From NCBI RefSeq assembly GCF_947507565.1, contig NC_089184.1:868001-932000 (forward strand): DNA of 64,000 nt, read 5' to 3'. The stretch is from Oscarella lobularis (taxonomy: Eukaryota; Porifera; Homoscleromorpha; Homosclerophorida; Oscarellidae). The position numbers and the translations under genes were made by a program. Below the pieces are notes generated by a model. It was not told the origin of the DNA. It saw only the letters and a program-made list of their open reading frames with translations, and did not search any database. Shown here piece after piece: positions 37,701 through 54,468 of this stretch (the first letter of the stretch is position 1; each line of letters starts with the position of its first letter).

Positions 37701-38977
37701 TCCCCGCCCTACTTTGCTGAACTCTTTTCGCCATTCTTTTAAGAGTTCAATAGCGTCATCAGTGGTTGGCTCCCAGTCATTGCCACTCTTTCTAGTCAGC
37801 AGTTTCAATATTTCTTCTATGCTGTGCAATCGAAAAATCGCCTGTACAGCCTTAGACGGACCTCCCGTCTTCCAATCCGTTCCTAGAAATCAATAAATCA
37901 ACAGATAGCTCAATTAATTCCACCACTTCCTTATTGACCTGCTACAAGAATCTGAGATGGCCATATCATGGCAGCTGATGCGTATCCTTTACATCCCTCT
38001 AGCAAAGCCCCTGTGATATCGACTCTTGAAGCCGTTGATGGACACTTAGGATTCTCCGGGTGCAGACACGGTTTGAAGACGTAGCCGTCAAATCCAGCAG
38101 ATTCGAGACCCTAGCGCGCGTTAGTAAATAATAAAATTCCTAATTAAATTTTTTTTGAATTTTTCACCGTTCGAATGCCTTCGTCCAAAGGATTATCAGC
38201 CTTGCTAAGTTCGTCTATGAGTTCGTGGGGATTCAACGACGACCAGTTGACCGAGCGACGATAGTCACTTCCGTCGACGGATATGTTGAGCGGAGAGGCA
38301 GGATTGTGTATGAAAGAGCCCTCCCAGAAGCAGTCCATCACCGAGAGAACGACGCACGGATTCATCTCGTCGAATATGACGTCATCCAAAGAGGAAACTG
38401 TGGTCGGCGGCGGTTTGACAGCAAAGCAAAGGTCGCGATAATTCCACCTTGAAAAAAAAAACAGTCAAAGTGCCGCCCGGGGCTTGTTCATCTCTAGTTA
38501 TGATGACATCGCTTACTGTCGTCCCCATTTTGTTACGTTGACCGATTTCGCTACAAAGTCAATAACGGCTAAATGTTCGTCGAGCGCTTCGCGACTAATC
38601 GCATTCTCGCCCTCTTTCGCCTCTTGGATGAGAATCTCGCTCGAACTCGACGAATGAGCGCCGAGCTGCGCGGCCGTATAGGCGAGCTCGTCCTCGAGTC
38701 GTCCGCCCTTTTCGGCCCATAGCTCCAACTCGTCGGTCTCGAATCGAGCGCGCAGAAAGCCGAGTACACAAAGCGCGCACACCGCGAGTACGAGAACGAG
38801 TGCGATGATCGGATAGCGACCGATTCCCTCGCCCAAACTCGAGAACCTTGTCTCGACGCCGCGACGAAAGCGTAAAACGTGCCGATTGCCGGTCGCCTTG
38901 CCTTTGTCGATCTGCGCGAGGGCGTAGTCGGCTTCGGCGAGACGAATATCGTCCGGTTTGCCTTCGTCGAACGTCAT
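34749..38977 (-). CDS. PTCH: Patched (Hedgehog receptor family)
   Basis: Patched is a 12-pass RND-type sterol transporter that represses Smoothened until Hedgehog binds. Specific signatures distinguish it from other Patched-domain proteins. N-terminal: ADYALAQIDKGKATGNRHVL (the animal ...QISKGKATG... motif) and DELELWAEKGGRLEDELAYT (38720-38650). In extracellular loop 1: VVLSVMDCFWEGSF (about 38340) and VNWSSLNPHELIDELSK (38250-38200). The sterol-sensing domain follows, ending VLPFLVLGLGVDDMFVMAHA with the GxxxD motif, then TGECLKRVGQSITLTSVTNG (37250-37080). The second half has YRSRLRLCDMFCCF (about 36890), GVWGATNVENGLDLVEVVP-like RND sequence (about 36450), TM10 SVGAAVEFTAPLCLMFL (35200) and FNGLIVLPVVLSLVGPPPQ (about 34950). 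A last exon adds a short 43-residue tail ending LATHEGTPV, TAG at 34751-34749. The start MTFDEGKPDD (38977) is the first in-frame ATG before the conserved block. Confidence 0.93.
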
Positions 38978-39148
38978 GCGCCGTGACACGTTCGGCGGCG
39001 AACGCGAAATGGGCTCACAGTGGGATGATCGTTCAAACCACGCCTCTATATCTTGTGTACACACCCATGTGCATTACGTCACGTGAAAGACACACAAGCT
39101 GGCGCGTAAACGTAAACATAAATTTCCCGCGCGCGCGTAAAAATAAAA

Positions 39149-39966
39149 TTACACTCGTTCCATGTCTATCCACGCGATGCTTGGACGCGCTTCTCGTATT
39201 TGCCGCCAAAAGTGTTCCGTTTCGCCGCGCGCGCGCAAAGGGCGGCCACGCGAAAACGGATTGCAGCCAGCCGTTAGTTCCTCTAACTGCACACAGGTGC
39301 TAAGTACGCCCAGGATTGCGGCGATGTCTCCAAGCTGTATCAACAAACACCACTCGGCGGTTTTGACAACAGTTTTTTTATGGTGAACAGAACCGAACCT
39401 TATTGCAGTAGAGTCCTAGAAAGCGTAGACGAGGCCCGCTCGCCGCGAGACATTTCATATCGATTTGCGACAGACAATTGCCCGAGAGCGATAGCCTAAA
39501 CATGTGTACCGTAACGACCCGCGGCCCGCGCTAAATTGTCGAATTCTTTGCATAGCTCCACGCCCACCATTCGAGGTGCGCATTCTCGGCGAGATTTTCC
39601 AGTGTAGCGATTCGGTTCGCGCGTAAGTTGAGCACTCGCAGGCGCACGAGACTTCGCAAGCCGTCGTTTATTTTCGTAATGCGATTATTGTTTAGGTGGA
39701 GCTCTTCGACGAGCTCTAACGTCGACAACGGCGGTATGGCGGTTAGCTCGTTGCAGCCGAGGAACAGGTGAGTCAAGCGCGTGCACGTGGAGGCGAAATC
39801 GGCCGGAAAGGAACGCAGAAAATTACGCGATAGATCCAATCTCTAGTTAGAATCGGTCACGAGTTTAATTAGATCTATCATTCTTGACGTGCATTACCTC
39901 TACGTCTTTGGTGAGGGAGGGAACGGTTTCCAGGCGCTGCTGGCTGAAGTCTAGTACAGTAGCCAT
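39149..39966 (-). CDS. Leucine-rich repeat protein
   Basis: Four exons join in frame. Exon 1 is MATVLDFSQQRLETVPSLTK (39966). Exon 2 carries classical LRRs: RLDLSRNFLRSFP, LTHLFLGCNELTAIPPL, VEELHLNNNRITKI, LRVLNLRANRIATLENLAE and HLEW. Exon 3 continues LSLSGNCLSQIDMKCL and RLRFLGLYCNK. Exon 4 is LGDIAAILGVLSTCVQLEEL then TAGCNPFSRGRPLR, ending WIDMERV with TAA at 39151-39149. That gives about six or seven repeats of 21-23 residues with a capping segment, no signal peptide and no membrane segment, so a small cytosolic LRR protein of roughly 230 residues. It resembles dynein-arm and tubulin-associated LRR proteins in general style, but no specific orthologue is claimed. It sits 171 bp upstream of Patched and 152 bp downstream of the PDZ scaffold, all on the same strand. 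Confidence 0.82.
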
Positions 39967-40118
39967 TGTATATACGGGTTATGGAAGTGTACGCTAACGG
40001 CGGGAATTTTGTATGTACGTATGTACAAAGGACTTTGATTATAAAACGTGTTGGCAGCTACAAAGCCGCTATCAGGCCGTGCACTGTTTAAAAAATAGTT
40101 ACAGTGAAACTTCGTTCA

Positions 40119-43100
40119 TTAATTAGTGTTCGCTTTTTTTACGATCATACTTACGGGTCCCAGAGGCAATTTTTTGAAAAATTCAATCGCCTCTTCGCGC
40201 GTAACGCTTCCAAAATCCTTACCATTGACTTCGAGGATGATATCCTTCGTTGCCAACCTCTCGCTCTTTGCCGCCGCTCCGCCAGGAAACACGTTCTTGA
40301 CATAAATGGGCAAATCTCCTTTCGCCGATCCCTTACCGCCGACGATACTAAATCCGAGACCGGACGGCGTCTTGGACAGCTCGACGGCTTTCAAATTCGC
40401 GGCCGGCGCCGCTTGCTTGTGCACGGTCGACGCGATCGACCCAATAGACGAGCCGGATCCCGTGCGGCGATGCCGTCGCAACGTCCCACCGCGCTCCGAC
40501 GGCGCAATCGACACGTTATCCCCCTCCATAATTGCCTCCTCGGACGGCATGGGAAAATCGCCGTCGCCGGCGGAAAATTGCATTGCCGCCGACGTCTTGC
40601 GTCGCACCGAAACGCTCACCTTGCGTTCCTTCAGCTTCGCCGTCTGCATTTGCTTTCGTCGCGCGACGATCAGCGTAACGTCGTCCGGCGTATTTTTAAT
40701 GATGTCCATCGCTTCTTGCTTCGTCGTTCCGCCGACGCTTTGCTCGTTGACGAAAACGATGCGATCGCCGCTCCGGAGACGACCGTCGCGACCGGCGACG
40801 CTATTCGCGACGACTTTCTTGATGAGAATTACCTTGAGAGTCGTCGAATCGACGCCGCCGACGACGGTGATTCCGAGAGGGCCGCCGCTCTTTTTCAATT
40901 TTACCGTAATCAGTTCTTCGTCTTCTTGGGCTCGATCGTACTCGGCGGCGACGCTGTCGAGAAGCTTCGCTCGGCGCTCGTCGTCGTGCAGAGCGTCGCC
41001 GTTCTGCAACGGGCGAGCCGCTTCCGTCAGTTGAGGCTTCATAGCATCAAGCGGCGGAGAAGCTGATCTGTTGTTGTCAGCTGACGGTGGCACTGGACTC
41101 TCGCGCTTTTCGACTGACGGCGTTTTATTGTCGAGTCGAGGTGAAGAGGGCGGAGTTATTGCCGTCGGTGCTGGCGTCGTAGGCGGCGACGGGTTCGTCT
41201 TTTCCTCTTGCGGCAACGGCGCAAAGGAAGATAAGAGAGGCTGAGTCGTTTCCTCTTGACGCGACGGCGCTTTTGCTACTTGGATGACTGTCGGTTCGAC
41301 GTCTTCGCGATTTGACGTCGAGGCAGCGGCGGCGAATAGCGGCGAATTTTTCTGCCTCGAGACGACCATTTCGATTCGAGGCGGCGTCGTGCGTAGGACT
41401 TCGAGCGCTTGAGCGTGCGTGACGCCGACGAGACAGTCGCCGTTTACCATGATGATTTGATCGCCTATTCGAAGTCGCGCTGCTTTGGACGCCGGCGAGC
41501 CGGCGACGATGTCGCGAACGTAAATGCAGGCGAGCGGCGTGTCGCTTCCACCTTCGATGGTCAGACCGAGCGACGGCGAACCTTGTTTGACGATCTAAGA
41601 AAAAGCAATAATCCAGTTTCTTTTATTAGTTTATATATATCCTACCATTAAAGTGATCACTCCTTCTTCGGGATCCTCTTCTTTTTTCTCTTCTGATTTT
41701 TTCTCAAACGCGGGAGGAACAGAAGGAGGAGGAGGAGGAGGAGGAAGTGAGACTGGTGGAGACGGAGGTGAGGGATGTCGCTGCTTTGACCCTTCTTTGG
41801 GAGCACGAGCGACGATCGTCACATTACCTCTCGGCAATCCACGAACGATGCCGTCGGCTTTGGCGAAGGACATGCTGCCGAAATCTTGTCCATTAATAGA
41901 GAGCAATACGTCACCAGACCTGGGAAAAGAAATCGGGTAAAAATAGAATGCTAGTACAATGGAAATGATTTATTTGCCTGAGGTTGCCATCCTTTGCAAG
42001 AGGACTACCGTTCGCGATACTTTGAACGATAATGTTTCCATCGCCGTCCTGTCCAACAGACAACCCAAACGACAAAATTCCCTTTTTCACTTGAATTTCA
42101 AACGGAAGAGTCGGCGATCTCGTTCCTTTTAGAATCTCCGTCTTAGACAGCGAAAGCAAAGTAGCAGCAGGTTTTACGCCGTCCTTGGCGCTCGAGGCGG
42201 GAACAGGCGGCGGACGCGACGTGGGAACAGGAACAGGAACGGACGATACAGGAATAGAAGGCACAATAGGTGGTTGAGAAGAAATAGGAGCTGACGTTGG
42301 AACGGGTGACGGAGCAGAGATAGGAGAGGAAATACTTATGGGCACTGAAGTGGACGTAGGATTTGTTGTTGAAGGAATGGATGGCTTCGAGGGAGAAACT
42401 GGGGTTGAAATGGGAATTTTCGGTGGCGCTGAGGCCGGAATAGGAGGCGGAGCAGAGATCGGAATCGATGGCTTTGAGGACGAATTGCTGGAGATAGGAA
42501 TCGTTGGTGGTGGCGGTGGCGGTGCGTGTGAAGGAGCCGACGTCTGAAGGGGTGGCGGAGAAGCGAGCAGAATCGACGGTTTCGAGGACGAAGTCGTCGA
42601 GATAGGAGTGGAAGTCGGAATCGGCGAACGAGTGACGGGAGGAGGAGTAGGTTTCGATTCCGGCGTCGACGTGCGACGAAAGATGTCGCCGAAGTCTCGA
42701 CTCCTCGCTCGTTGCGCCGCCGCCGTCAATTTTCCGACGTCCTTTCTCGTTTCGTTCGAACCGAGTCGCTGTCGCATCGTCAAAGCCGCCGGCACGATTG
42801 TGATAGAGCCCCGTTTTGCGCTCAAGTCGCCGCCGCCGCCATCGGCCGGCAACGACGGATCATCCGACGATTTAATCGACGACAAAGAACCGATCGTATT
42901 CTCGAGCGAAATTCGAGACGTTCGCAGTGACGTTCTCGATTCGGTCGCTCGAAGAGACAGAACCGACGACGACGGCTTTCTCACCATCGCCGGATCGAGT
43001 TTCGTCGTGCGTCCGCCTCCGCTCGACGGAGGAGCGTCCGTTTTTTCGCTCGCCGGCGGACTGTCCGGCGGAGGCGGCGGTTCAGACGGCGGCGGCGGAA

Positions 43101-46100
43101 ACGAGATCGGCGGCACGTCGACGTCGTCGTCGGTTCTTTCTCGAAGAATTTCGACGACGACTTTTCCGATGGCGTCTTTCATCGCTTGAAGAACGTCCGA
43201 ATGACTGAGACCGCAAAGACTTTTTCCGCCGACCGAGAAGAGACGATCGCCAACTTTTAATCGGCCGTCTCTGTGAGCGATGCCTGATGGACTAATGCGA
43301 CGTATCTACAGTAGAGCGAGGAAAAAAAAAACATTCGAATGCTCTTTTCTTTTTGTCTTAGTACGTACCTGATAGAATTTGCTCGTATCTCCCTTACTCA
43401 CTTCCAAACTGAGTCCCAGGAAAGCGCCGCGCTTCTTTTCTACGACAAACTCCAACAGGCGAAAATTCTCGTACTCTTCATTCGTCTTGCGTCGACTCGC
43501 GTCATTCTCTGACGTCTCCAACTCCAATCGAACACCCGAAGGACTAACGGCGTTTTCACGCGACGGCGACTCGATTTTAGCATCAGACGGAGGCGGCGGC
43601 GGCGGCGGCGATGACGGCAACGCCGGTTTGCTGTCCGCAAATAAACGTCGTCGCGTCGCCGTAGCCGTAGCCGTCGCCGCGTCGTCTCGAAGAACATTCT
43701 GCGTCATCATTCCCGACTTAATCGCCTTCATCATCGCCTCCCGCTGCGGATCGACGAACATATGATCGACAGCGGCGACCGCTTCGGACAGCGCCGAGCT
43801 CATGCTCGTCAAACTCGACGTCGACTGCGACAACGCCTGGGAGGGTTTCGCCAGCGGAACGGACGACGAGTCGTTCGCTTTTGTCGTCGTCGTCGTCGTC
43901 GTCGTCGTCTCCGAATCCAAAGTGCGCGCAATCGCGAGCTCCACTCGTCGCGACGTCGCCTTGAGCGTGCCGACGATTTCGGCGTTCGTTAGCCCTTCGA
44001 GTTGGATCCCGTTAACGGCGACAATTTCGTCGCCGACTCGCACGCCGCCGTCGAAATCGGCGGCGCCGCCGCGAACGACTCCCGTGACGAGAACGCGTTC
44101 GGTGTCCATGCCCTTGCCGCCGACGATCGTCAGGCCCATGCCGCCTCGTTCCGGCTTGACGATCTGAATCGTTTCGACGGGACCGCGCGGTCCCGTCTTC
44201 GCTCGTCGCAGGCGCGCCATCGCCTGCATCGTATCGCTTCCCGACGCTTGATTCTGAAGACGCTGTTCCATGGCGACGCGAAGAGAGTTGGCCGAAAGAC
44301 GAGACGAGACGTGAGCGAACGGTTTCGACGTTTCGTCGGCGGAAGCGGCGGCGGCGGCGGCGGCGGCGAGCTCCGGTTTCGACGCACCCATTTTTTGACT
44401 CAAAATTTCGGTCATCGACGCCAAAAGCGACGGCGACGTGGCGAGAGAATTTTCGGCAGACGAAGGAACCTGAGCAAAAAATACGATAAAGTCATATATT
44501 TTTTTTTCGGCCGCGTTTCAAACACACGGAAAGAAATTTCTCCGCTCCCTCCTCCTCGTCGTTCGTCGTCTTGAGCGGCCCGAGCGACGGGTGGGCTTGC
44601 GACGGCGATTTTCCCATGCTTCCCAATCGTCTCATTGTGTTCGGTCCGGCCGCTTTGAGTCGCACGAGCGACGGCGATTGAGCCGCTCTCTCCTGCGCCG
44701 AGCTGATTTCCATGGCGCGCTGAAACTCCGCTTCGCCGTACGCCGGATTGCTGTAGCGTTCGAGAACGATGTCCACGGGGCCCGGTTGAAGTGCGGCGAT
44801 GATTTTCGACGCGCTCGCTAGCGGTATGTCGCAGAGATCGCGACCGTTTACGCGAAGAATTCGATCGCCTCGTCTGAAAGACAAAAAACGTCTAGGATGC
44901 GCGCGAATCGATTTCCTGTGTTTTTTTTTTGCGTACAGGATTTTCTCGCTTTGCGATGCTACGGAATCTTCGGCGATGTACGACACGAAAACGCCGTGTT
45001 TGTCGGCCGCGTTGATGCCGGCAATGCCGATACCGAGACCTTTGTCAGAAGCTAAAGTTTCGGGGGGTTACAAGTGCAAGGCTGAATTTAAAGATTTCTT
45101 ACGTTTAACCAGAGAAACTTGGACCGTTTCTTTAGTTGGTTCAATTTGCCGACTTCGAACGAGAAGCTGAACGACTCCCTTACGAAGATTCTAAAAAAAG
45201 CCCCGAAGTCTCGATTTCATTAAAAAATCGAGTTATTGATTCGTTTTGCCTTGAAGTAATCAGACGCTTCTTTCTGGGAGAAGTCTTTCAGCGAGACGCC
45301 GTTCACCTCCAAAATCTCGTCACCTAAGAAAAAGGGAAAAATTCGAAATTTCTCTCGCTGCCATTTGTTTTCACCTTCTCTCAGTCGTCCGTCCGTAATC
45401 GCAGCGCCTTGAAGATTAATCGTCTTGACGAAAATCCCTATATCTCCCTTCGCCGATCCTTTTCCGCCGACAATCGAAAATCCCAGCCCTTTCGTCGGAC
45501 CGCTCTCTTTGACTAACGTTATGGACTTGGGCGGCGGAGCGGGACCCTTCGTGTTCACTTTCGGTGCCGCCGCCGATTTTGACGGCGACGCCGTGAGTCG
45601 AGCCCACGGCGTGATCGGCTGAACGGTTCGATTTATTGCGACGATCGTCGGGCCGTTTTCGTCGGACGGCGTAGGAAGCGATATAATCGATCGTTGTCTC
45701 GTCGATTCGTCGTCGGATTTCTCCGACGGCGGCGGCGGTTCCACGCGAACGGCGTTTGTCTTTAGAGACGTCGTCGAGGAGACGGCGTGTACGGAACGAA
45801 GGCTTTTAGACGACATGGAGCGAAGATGAGCCGTCGAGTTTCCCTGCGACAAGCGAACCCCAATGATTTTTTTCTCTCTATAGGATCATCGTAAGAGTCT
45901 CACCTCGCAGGAGACGACTAATTGGAGAATGCTCGGCGAACTGTTCAATATTGCCATCGCTTCCTCGCGAGTTTTACCGATGACGCTCTGGCCGTTGACG
46001 ACGAGGAGTTCGTCTCCCTTTTTTAGTCTGCCGTCACTGCGACGCAATCGTTCGATTAGTATTGAATCTTTCTCTCGTACGTCAGTTTGGTTATTACCGA

Positions 46101-47220
46101 TCGACAGCTCCGCCGCTCTCGATGTCTTCGACGAAAATTCCCGTGTCGACGTTGCCGTCAATCGTCACACCCAATCCCAATCGACCCTTTGTCAAGTGCA
46201 TTTTACGCACCTGCTTCTTCTACACGCATATACACAATACCGTAACGTCAGAAAAAAAGGCGAAAGTTTTATCTCACCCGTAAACTCGCAACCGAACCCA
46301 AGCCCGTCTGCGACGACGTGCTGCGAGCAATAGCCGCCGCCGCTTCCGCCGTCCCAGATACCAAACTCTGCTCCGATTCCCTTCTTCCGCCCAACGACGG
46401 TCTAAATATGTCGTCATCAAAGGAAGCCGCCGTCACGACGGCGACGGTATCTTGGGGCGGCGGCGACGGCGGCGACGGCTGTGGCGGCGGACTCAAAACA
46501 GCCGTATCATCGGAAAGATTTCTTTTTCCAACTTCGACGCTCATTTCCTGCTGTTTCGACATTCGACGAGCAAAATGACTAAATCGTCGCATCGACGACT
46601 TGCGTCGTCGCTGTGCGCTGCTGTCTTTAGTTGCAACGGTCAACGAGAGACGTCCCGAACGCAAAGCGCTCTCCACAAACCACCTAAAAATAAATAATAG
46701 AAAATATTATGACGTCAAAAAAAATGACGTCTTACTTCGCTCGTTCGACGGTGACGCGCGTCAAACGATGTCCGTTCACTTCGACGAGCTGATCGCCTTC
46801 GCCGATTCGATCGTCGCGATCGGCCAAGCTGCCGGGATCAATGTAGCTAATGTAAACGTTGCCGAACGCTTTCGCTCGTTGTCGATGATGACGAGGACCA
46901 CGCGAATGGGCCGAGTTCGAGTCCAAGTGGATGCCAAGCGGATGATCGGGGCTCACGTCGTCGAACGCTACGACGCGAATTTCCGTCGGATTGTCGCCGA
47001 TCAGCGCCGTTTCCTTCGCGTGGCGAAATTGCGACGGCGCAATGCGTCGATTGGCGTCGTCGCGACGATCTCGCGCCGCCGGCAGGAGAACGTGCACGTA
47101 ATCGTCTAACATTTCGATCGCTTTCTCCAGCGACGTCGCTTGATCGTCGCTGCGCGTTTTGCCCTTTAGCTCGCGAAGGAGCCGAAGGCTGCGTTCGGCG
47201 TCTTTCCGTCGGAGCGGCAT
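40119..47220 (-). CDS. MPDZ: Multi-PDZ scaffold protein (MPDZ/PATJ-like), ten PDZ domains
   Basis: Multi-PDZ scaffolds of this kind organise polarity and junction complexes at membranes. The start is [20 protein letters not shown] (47220) followed by a helical segment that could be an L27-like domain. Ten PDZ modules can be traced, by their carboxylate-binding loops and GD..L.VNG strands: 1 (47030-46650, [16 protein letters not shown]); 2 (46215-45886, [31 protein letters not shown]); 3 (45500-45200, [20 protein letters not shown]); 4 (45060-44740, [14 protein letters not shown]); 5 (44190-43920, [13 protein letters not shown]); 6 (43480-43140, [14 protein letters not shown]); 7 (42120-41800, [14 protein letters not shown]); 8 (41650-41340, [13 protein letters not shown]); 9 (40900-40650, [12 protein letters not shown]); 10 (40400-40119, [20 protein letters not shown]). 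Linkers between 6 and 7 and between 8 and 9 are Pro/Ser-rich. For the last domain the read-through end [13 protein letters not shown] was preferred because it completes the final PDZ strand; splicing at CCC|GTAAGT would truncate it. Confidence 0.88.
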
Positions 47221-47469
47221 TGTCGCGCGAGGCAACGCCCCTCCGACGTTCGAGGACGAAGTTTGAGGAAGTAGAACTTGTAGGCCACGCCTTTCGTTCG
47301 TTTGCCGATTGGAGTGAACGCGCTCTTATTGCTGTGTCGCGATTCTGTGGCGTTTCGCTCCGTAGGAGCCGAGCGCATGCGTTCGGTTGTCATGTCCTCC
47401 CACTCGCTATCACTCGCCCCCCTCGTACCCTCCTAGATGAAAACAAACCGGTTGCCAACTATTGCGACG
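47221..47469. promoter_or_regulatory. Bidirectional promoter interval, PDZ scaffold and coiled-coil gene
   Basis: These 249 bp separate two divergent start codons. No TATA box is evident; the segment is GC-rich near the scaffold side. Promoter activity is inferred from gene arrangement. Confidence 0.45.
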
Positions 47470-48117
47470 ATGGGGGACGAACGAGCTAAGAAGCGAATCG
47501 AGTTCGAAAAGGTGTTCGAGTACTGGAAAGCGGGAAAAAATGAACAGTGCAAGGTAAAAAGAAACAAGGGAGATGATTGACCTTTTGACGACGTTGTGTC
47601 TCCCGTAGGCGGCGGTTGCGGCGCGAATCAAAGCGAGGAGAGAAGAGGAAGAGCGTAGGGAGGCAAAGCGCGCGGCTGGATTAGTAGCCTATCAGCGATG
47701 GAAAGCGGCAAAGCAGCGCGAATACGACGAGGGATCGAGCGACAGGCGACGCGCGAGGGAGAGCGAAAGAGCGGCGAGGGAGACGAAATCAAACAGACAG
47801 AAACAATCCCAGGGCGCGTATTGGGTATGGAAAGAGAGAAAATCGATGGAAGAGAGAGAGAAAACGCGATCACTGACCCCATCCCCACAGGAAAGGACAC
47901 GGAGACGAGGTAACGGACAAAACCAATCGTACCTCAATATGAGTGATACTGTAGCTTCTTTAGCTTCTACGCCTAATCTTCCCGGTTACTGTAGCGTGTG
48001 GGCTTGCGACGGTCAATTAGCTTCAAAAATCGAACAGAGATGTCCGAGAAATTCTCTCGATAGTCTCACAACGTCCCGACCCTCTTCCTCTTCGTCGTTG
48101 AAAATAAATCGATTTGC

Positions 48118-48121
<4 letters not shown>
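47470..48121 (+). CDS. Small Arg/Glu-rich coiled-coil protein
   Basis: Two exons: MGDERAKKRIEFEKVFEYWK to NEQCK (47470-47553), a 50-60-bp intron ending CCCGTAG, then AAVAARIKARREEEERREAK and YQRWKAAKQREYDEG, all in one frame to the TAG at 48119-48121. About 190 residues. The first two thirds are highly charged and helical with spaced Trp residues (YW, RW, YWVWKERK), the style of microtubule-associated CCDC/MAP proteins such as the MAP7 or MAP9 group; no orthologue is claimed. The C-terminal 70 residues are Ser-rich and contain ASTPNLPGYCSVWACDG, a patch that looks conserved. The stop codon overlaps that of the convergent RIOK2 gene. Confidence 0.72.
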
Positions 48122-51769
<3,648 letters not shown>

Positions 51770-52006
51770 GAGCTTTTACGTATAATGAATAAAAATCTTT
51801 TATGATTACCTGATTTCACTAGAGATTATCTGGACTCCTTAGATTTCTTCTAGGAGTTCAGATACGCGCGTCGCTGAATAGTTTAAAGGAAATGTAATTT
51901 ATTACCGCATCTTCTACTAATCAAATTCAATACACACAAATTACTTTTTGCGGAGAAAGAAAGAAAGCGAGAATCCTCCGACCTATACAGCCACGCACTA
52001 CCCCAC

Positions 52007-53096
<1,090 letters not shown>

Positions 53097-53345
53097 GCCT
53101 TTTTACATTAATCGAACGCTTTTTCAATCAGCGATCACTAAACGCTGAAGGGTCGAAATACTGATAAAGAAACACAGGATTCCGTATATTTTGTTGACTC
53201 CCAGTGAGGACAAGTAATTTGCGCATGCTCTCAGCTCCCGAGCGTGTCTCCCTAGTCCGTGGCGAGGTAATCCTCTCGAATCGGCTTTGCCACTGCGATT
53301 GTGACTGCAAACACTCTGTTTTATTGAAGATTGTAGCCTATAGAG

Positions 53346-54170
53346 ATGACTCGCTACGCAAAAGAGCCAGAAAATCCGAGCAAGAGTAAGCAAACCTTCG
53401 AATCGCTATCGAATGTGACTCAACTCGCGTTGTCCTCCGTAGCATGCAAAGCTCGCGGGTCGTACTTGAGAGTTCACTTTAAGGTAAGAACCCGAACTCG
53501 AACGCCGACGAATCGAATCGAACCGATGTCACAGAACACGAGAGAAACGGCCAAAGCGATCAAAGGCATGCACATACGCAAGGCCTATCGCTACCTCAAA
53601 GACGTGATGGAAAAAAAGCAAATCGTTCCTTTTCGACGCTTCAACGGCGGCGTAGGCCGAAAAGCGCAGGTAAAACGACCTCGTCCCTCGCGGGGGGACC
53701 CTCGTGTGATGAAGGAACCGCGCGCTCCCAGGTTAAAGTCCACAATTGGACGCAAGGACGTTGGCCGAAAAAGAGCGCTCAATTTCTTCTGGATTTGCTT
53801 AAAAACGCCGAAAGCAACGCCGAAGTCAAGGGACTGGACACGGATGCCCTCGCCATCGATCATATCCAAGTGAACGCGGCGCCTAAGATGAGACGACGAA
53901 CGTATAGAGCGCATGGAAGAATAAATCGTAAGAAAATGAGCACTAGTAGATCCTAATTAAATATAATAATAATAATATAATAGTTTAATTGATTAAGGTT
54001 CTACTCTTACTCGTTTGCTTCTCTTAGCCTATATGTCCAGTCCGTGTCATATTGAATTGATGCTGACTGAAAAGGAGCAGATTGTGGAAAAACCTGAGGA
54101 AGAGCTACAGCAGAAGAAGAAAGTATCTAAAAAGAAGTTGGCTCGGCAGAAGAGAGAAATGCGTGACTGA
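53346..54170 (+). CDS. RPL17: 60S ribosomal protein L17 (uL22)
   Basis: uL22 lines the exit tunnel of the large ribosomal subunit. Exons: [20 protein letters not shown] to YLRVHFK (53346-53482); [20 protein letters not shown] to VGRKAQ (53537 to about 53670); [20 protein letters not shown] to TYRAHGRIN (about 53738-53928); and [20 protein letters not shown] to REMRD, TGA 54168-54170. This is the full eukaryotic uL22 sequence with its C-terminal Lys-rich extension. Start and all splice borders are consistent. The start is 249 bp from that of GOLPH3 on the other strand. Confidence 0.96.
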
Positions 54171-54468
54171 GTAGCATAGGGAGGCTTGGTTTCGTTTTCT
54201 GCCTTGATACAAAATAAAAAAACGTCTTACATAAGTCATCCCAGCCGTTTTCGCGCATAGTCCACTTTACTCCAAAAGAAAGAACTTGAGACGGGTAGAT
54301 AGATCGATCAATCGATAGATAGATACATAGAATAGATACTAGACTACACACAGGAGACCAATCTACATTTCAGGACCAGGGAAGGTATGGAAAAGTCCCG
54401 TCAAGCTTAACAAAATAGACTTTTCTCCTCCGACAGAGAATCTACAGCTAAGAATTTGATTGAAAGAA
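54171..54468. other. 3' intergenic region between RPL17 and MEK
   Basis: The interval between two convergent stops holds an AATAAA signal at about 54212 for RPL17 and a short GATA/GATC-rich simple stretch (54295-54340). Nothing else recognised. Confidence 0.5.

Noticed and set aside
40078-40160. Splicing of the last PDZ exon to a tiny terminal exon
   Set aside because: It would yield GPCTA and stop, losing the last PDZ strand, while read-through completes the domain; kept only as a possible isoform.
42608-43189. Long plus-strand frame opposite the PDZ scaffold
   Set aside because: It is the antisense of a Pro/Ser-rich coding exon and mirrors its codon bias.
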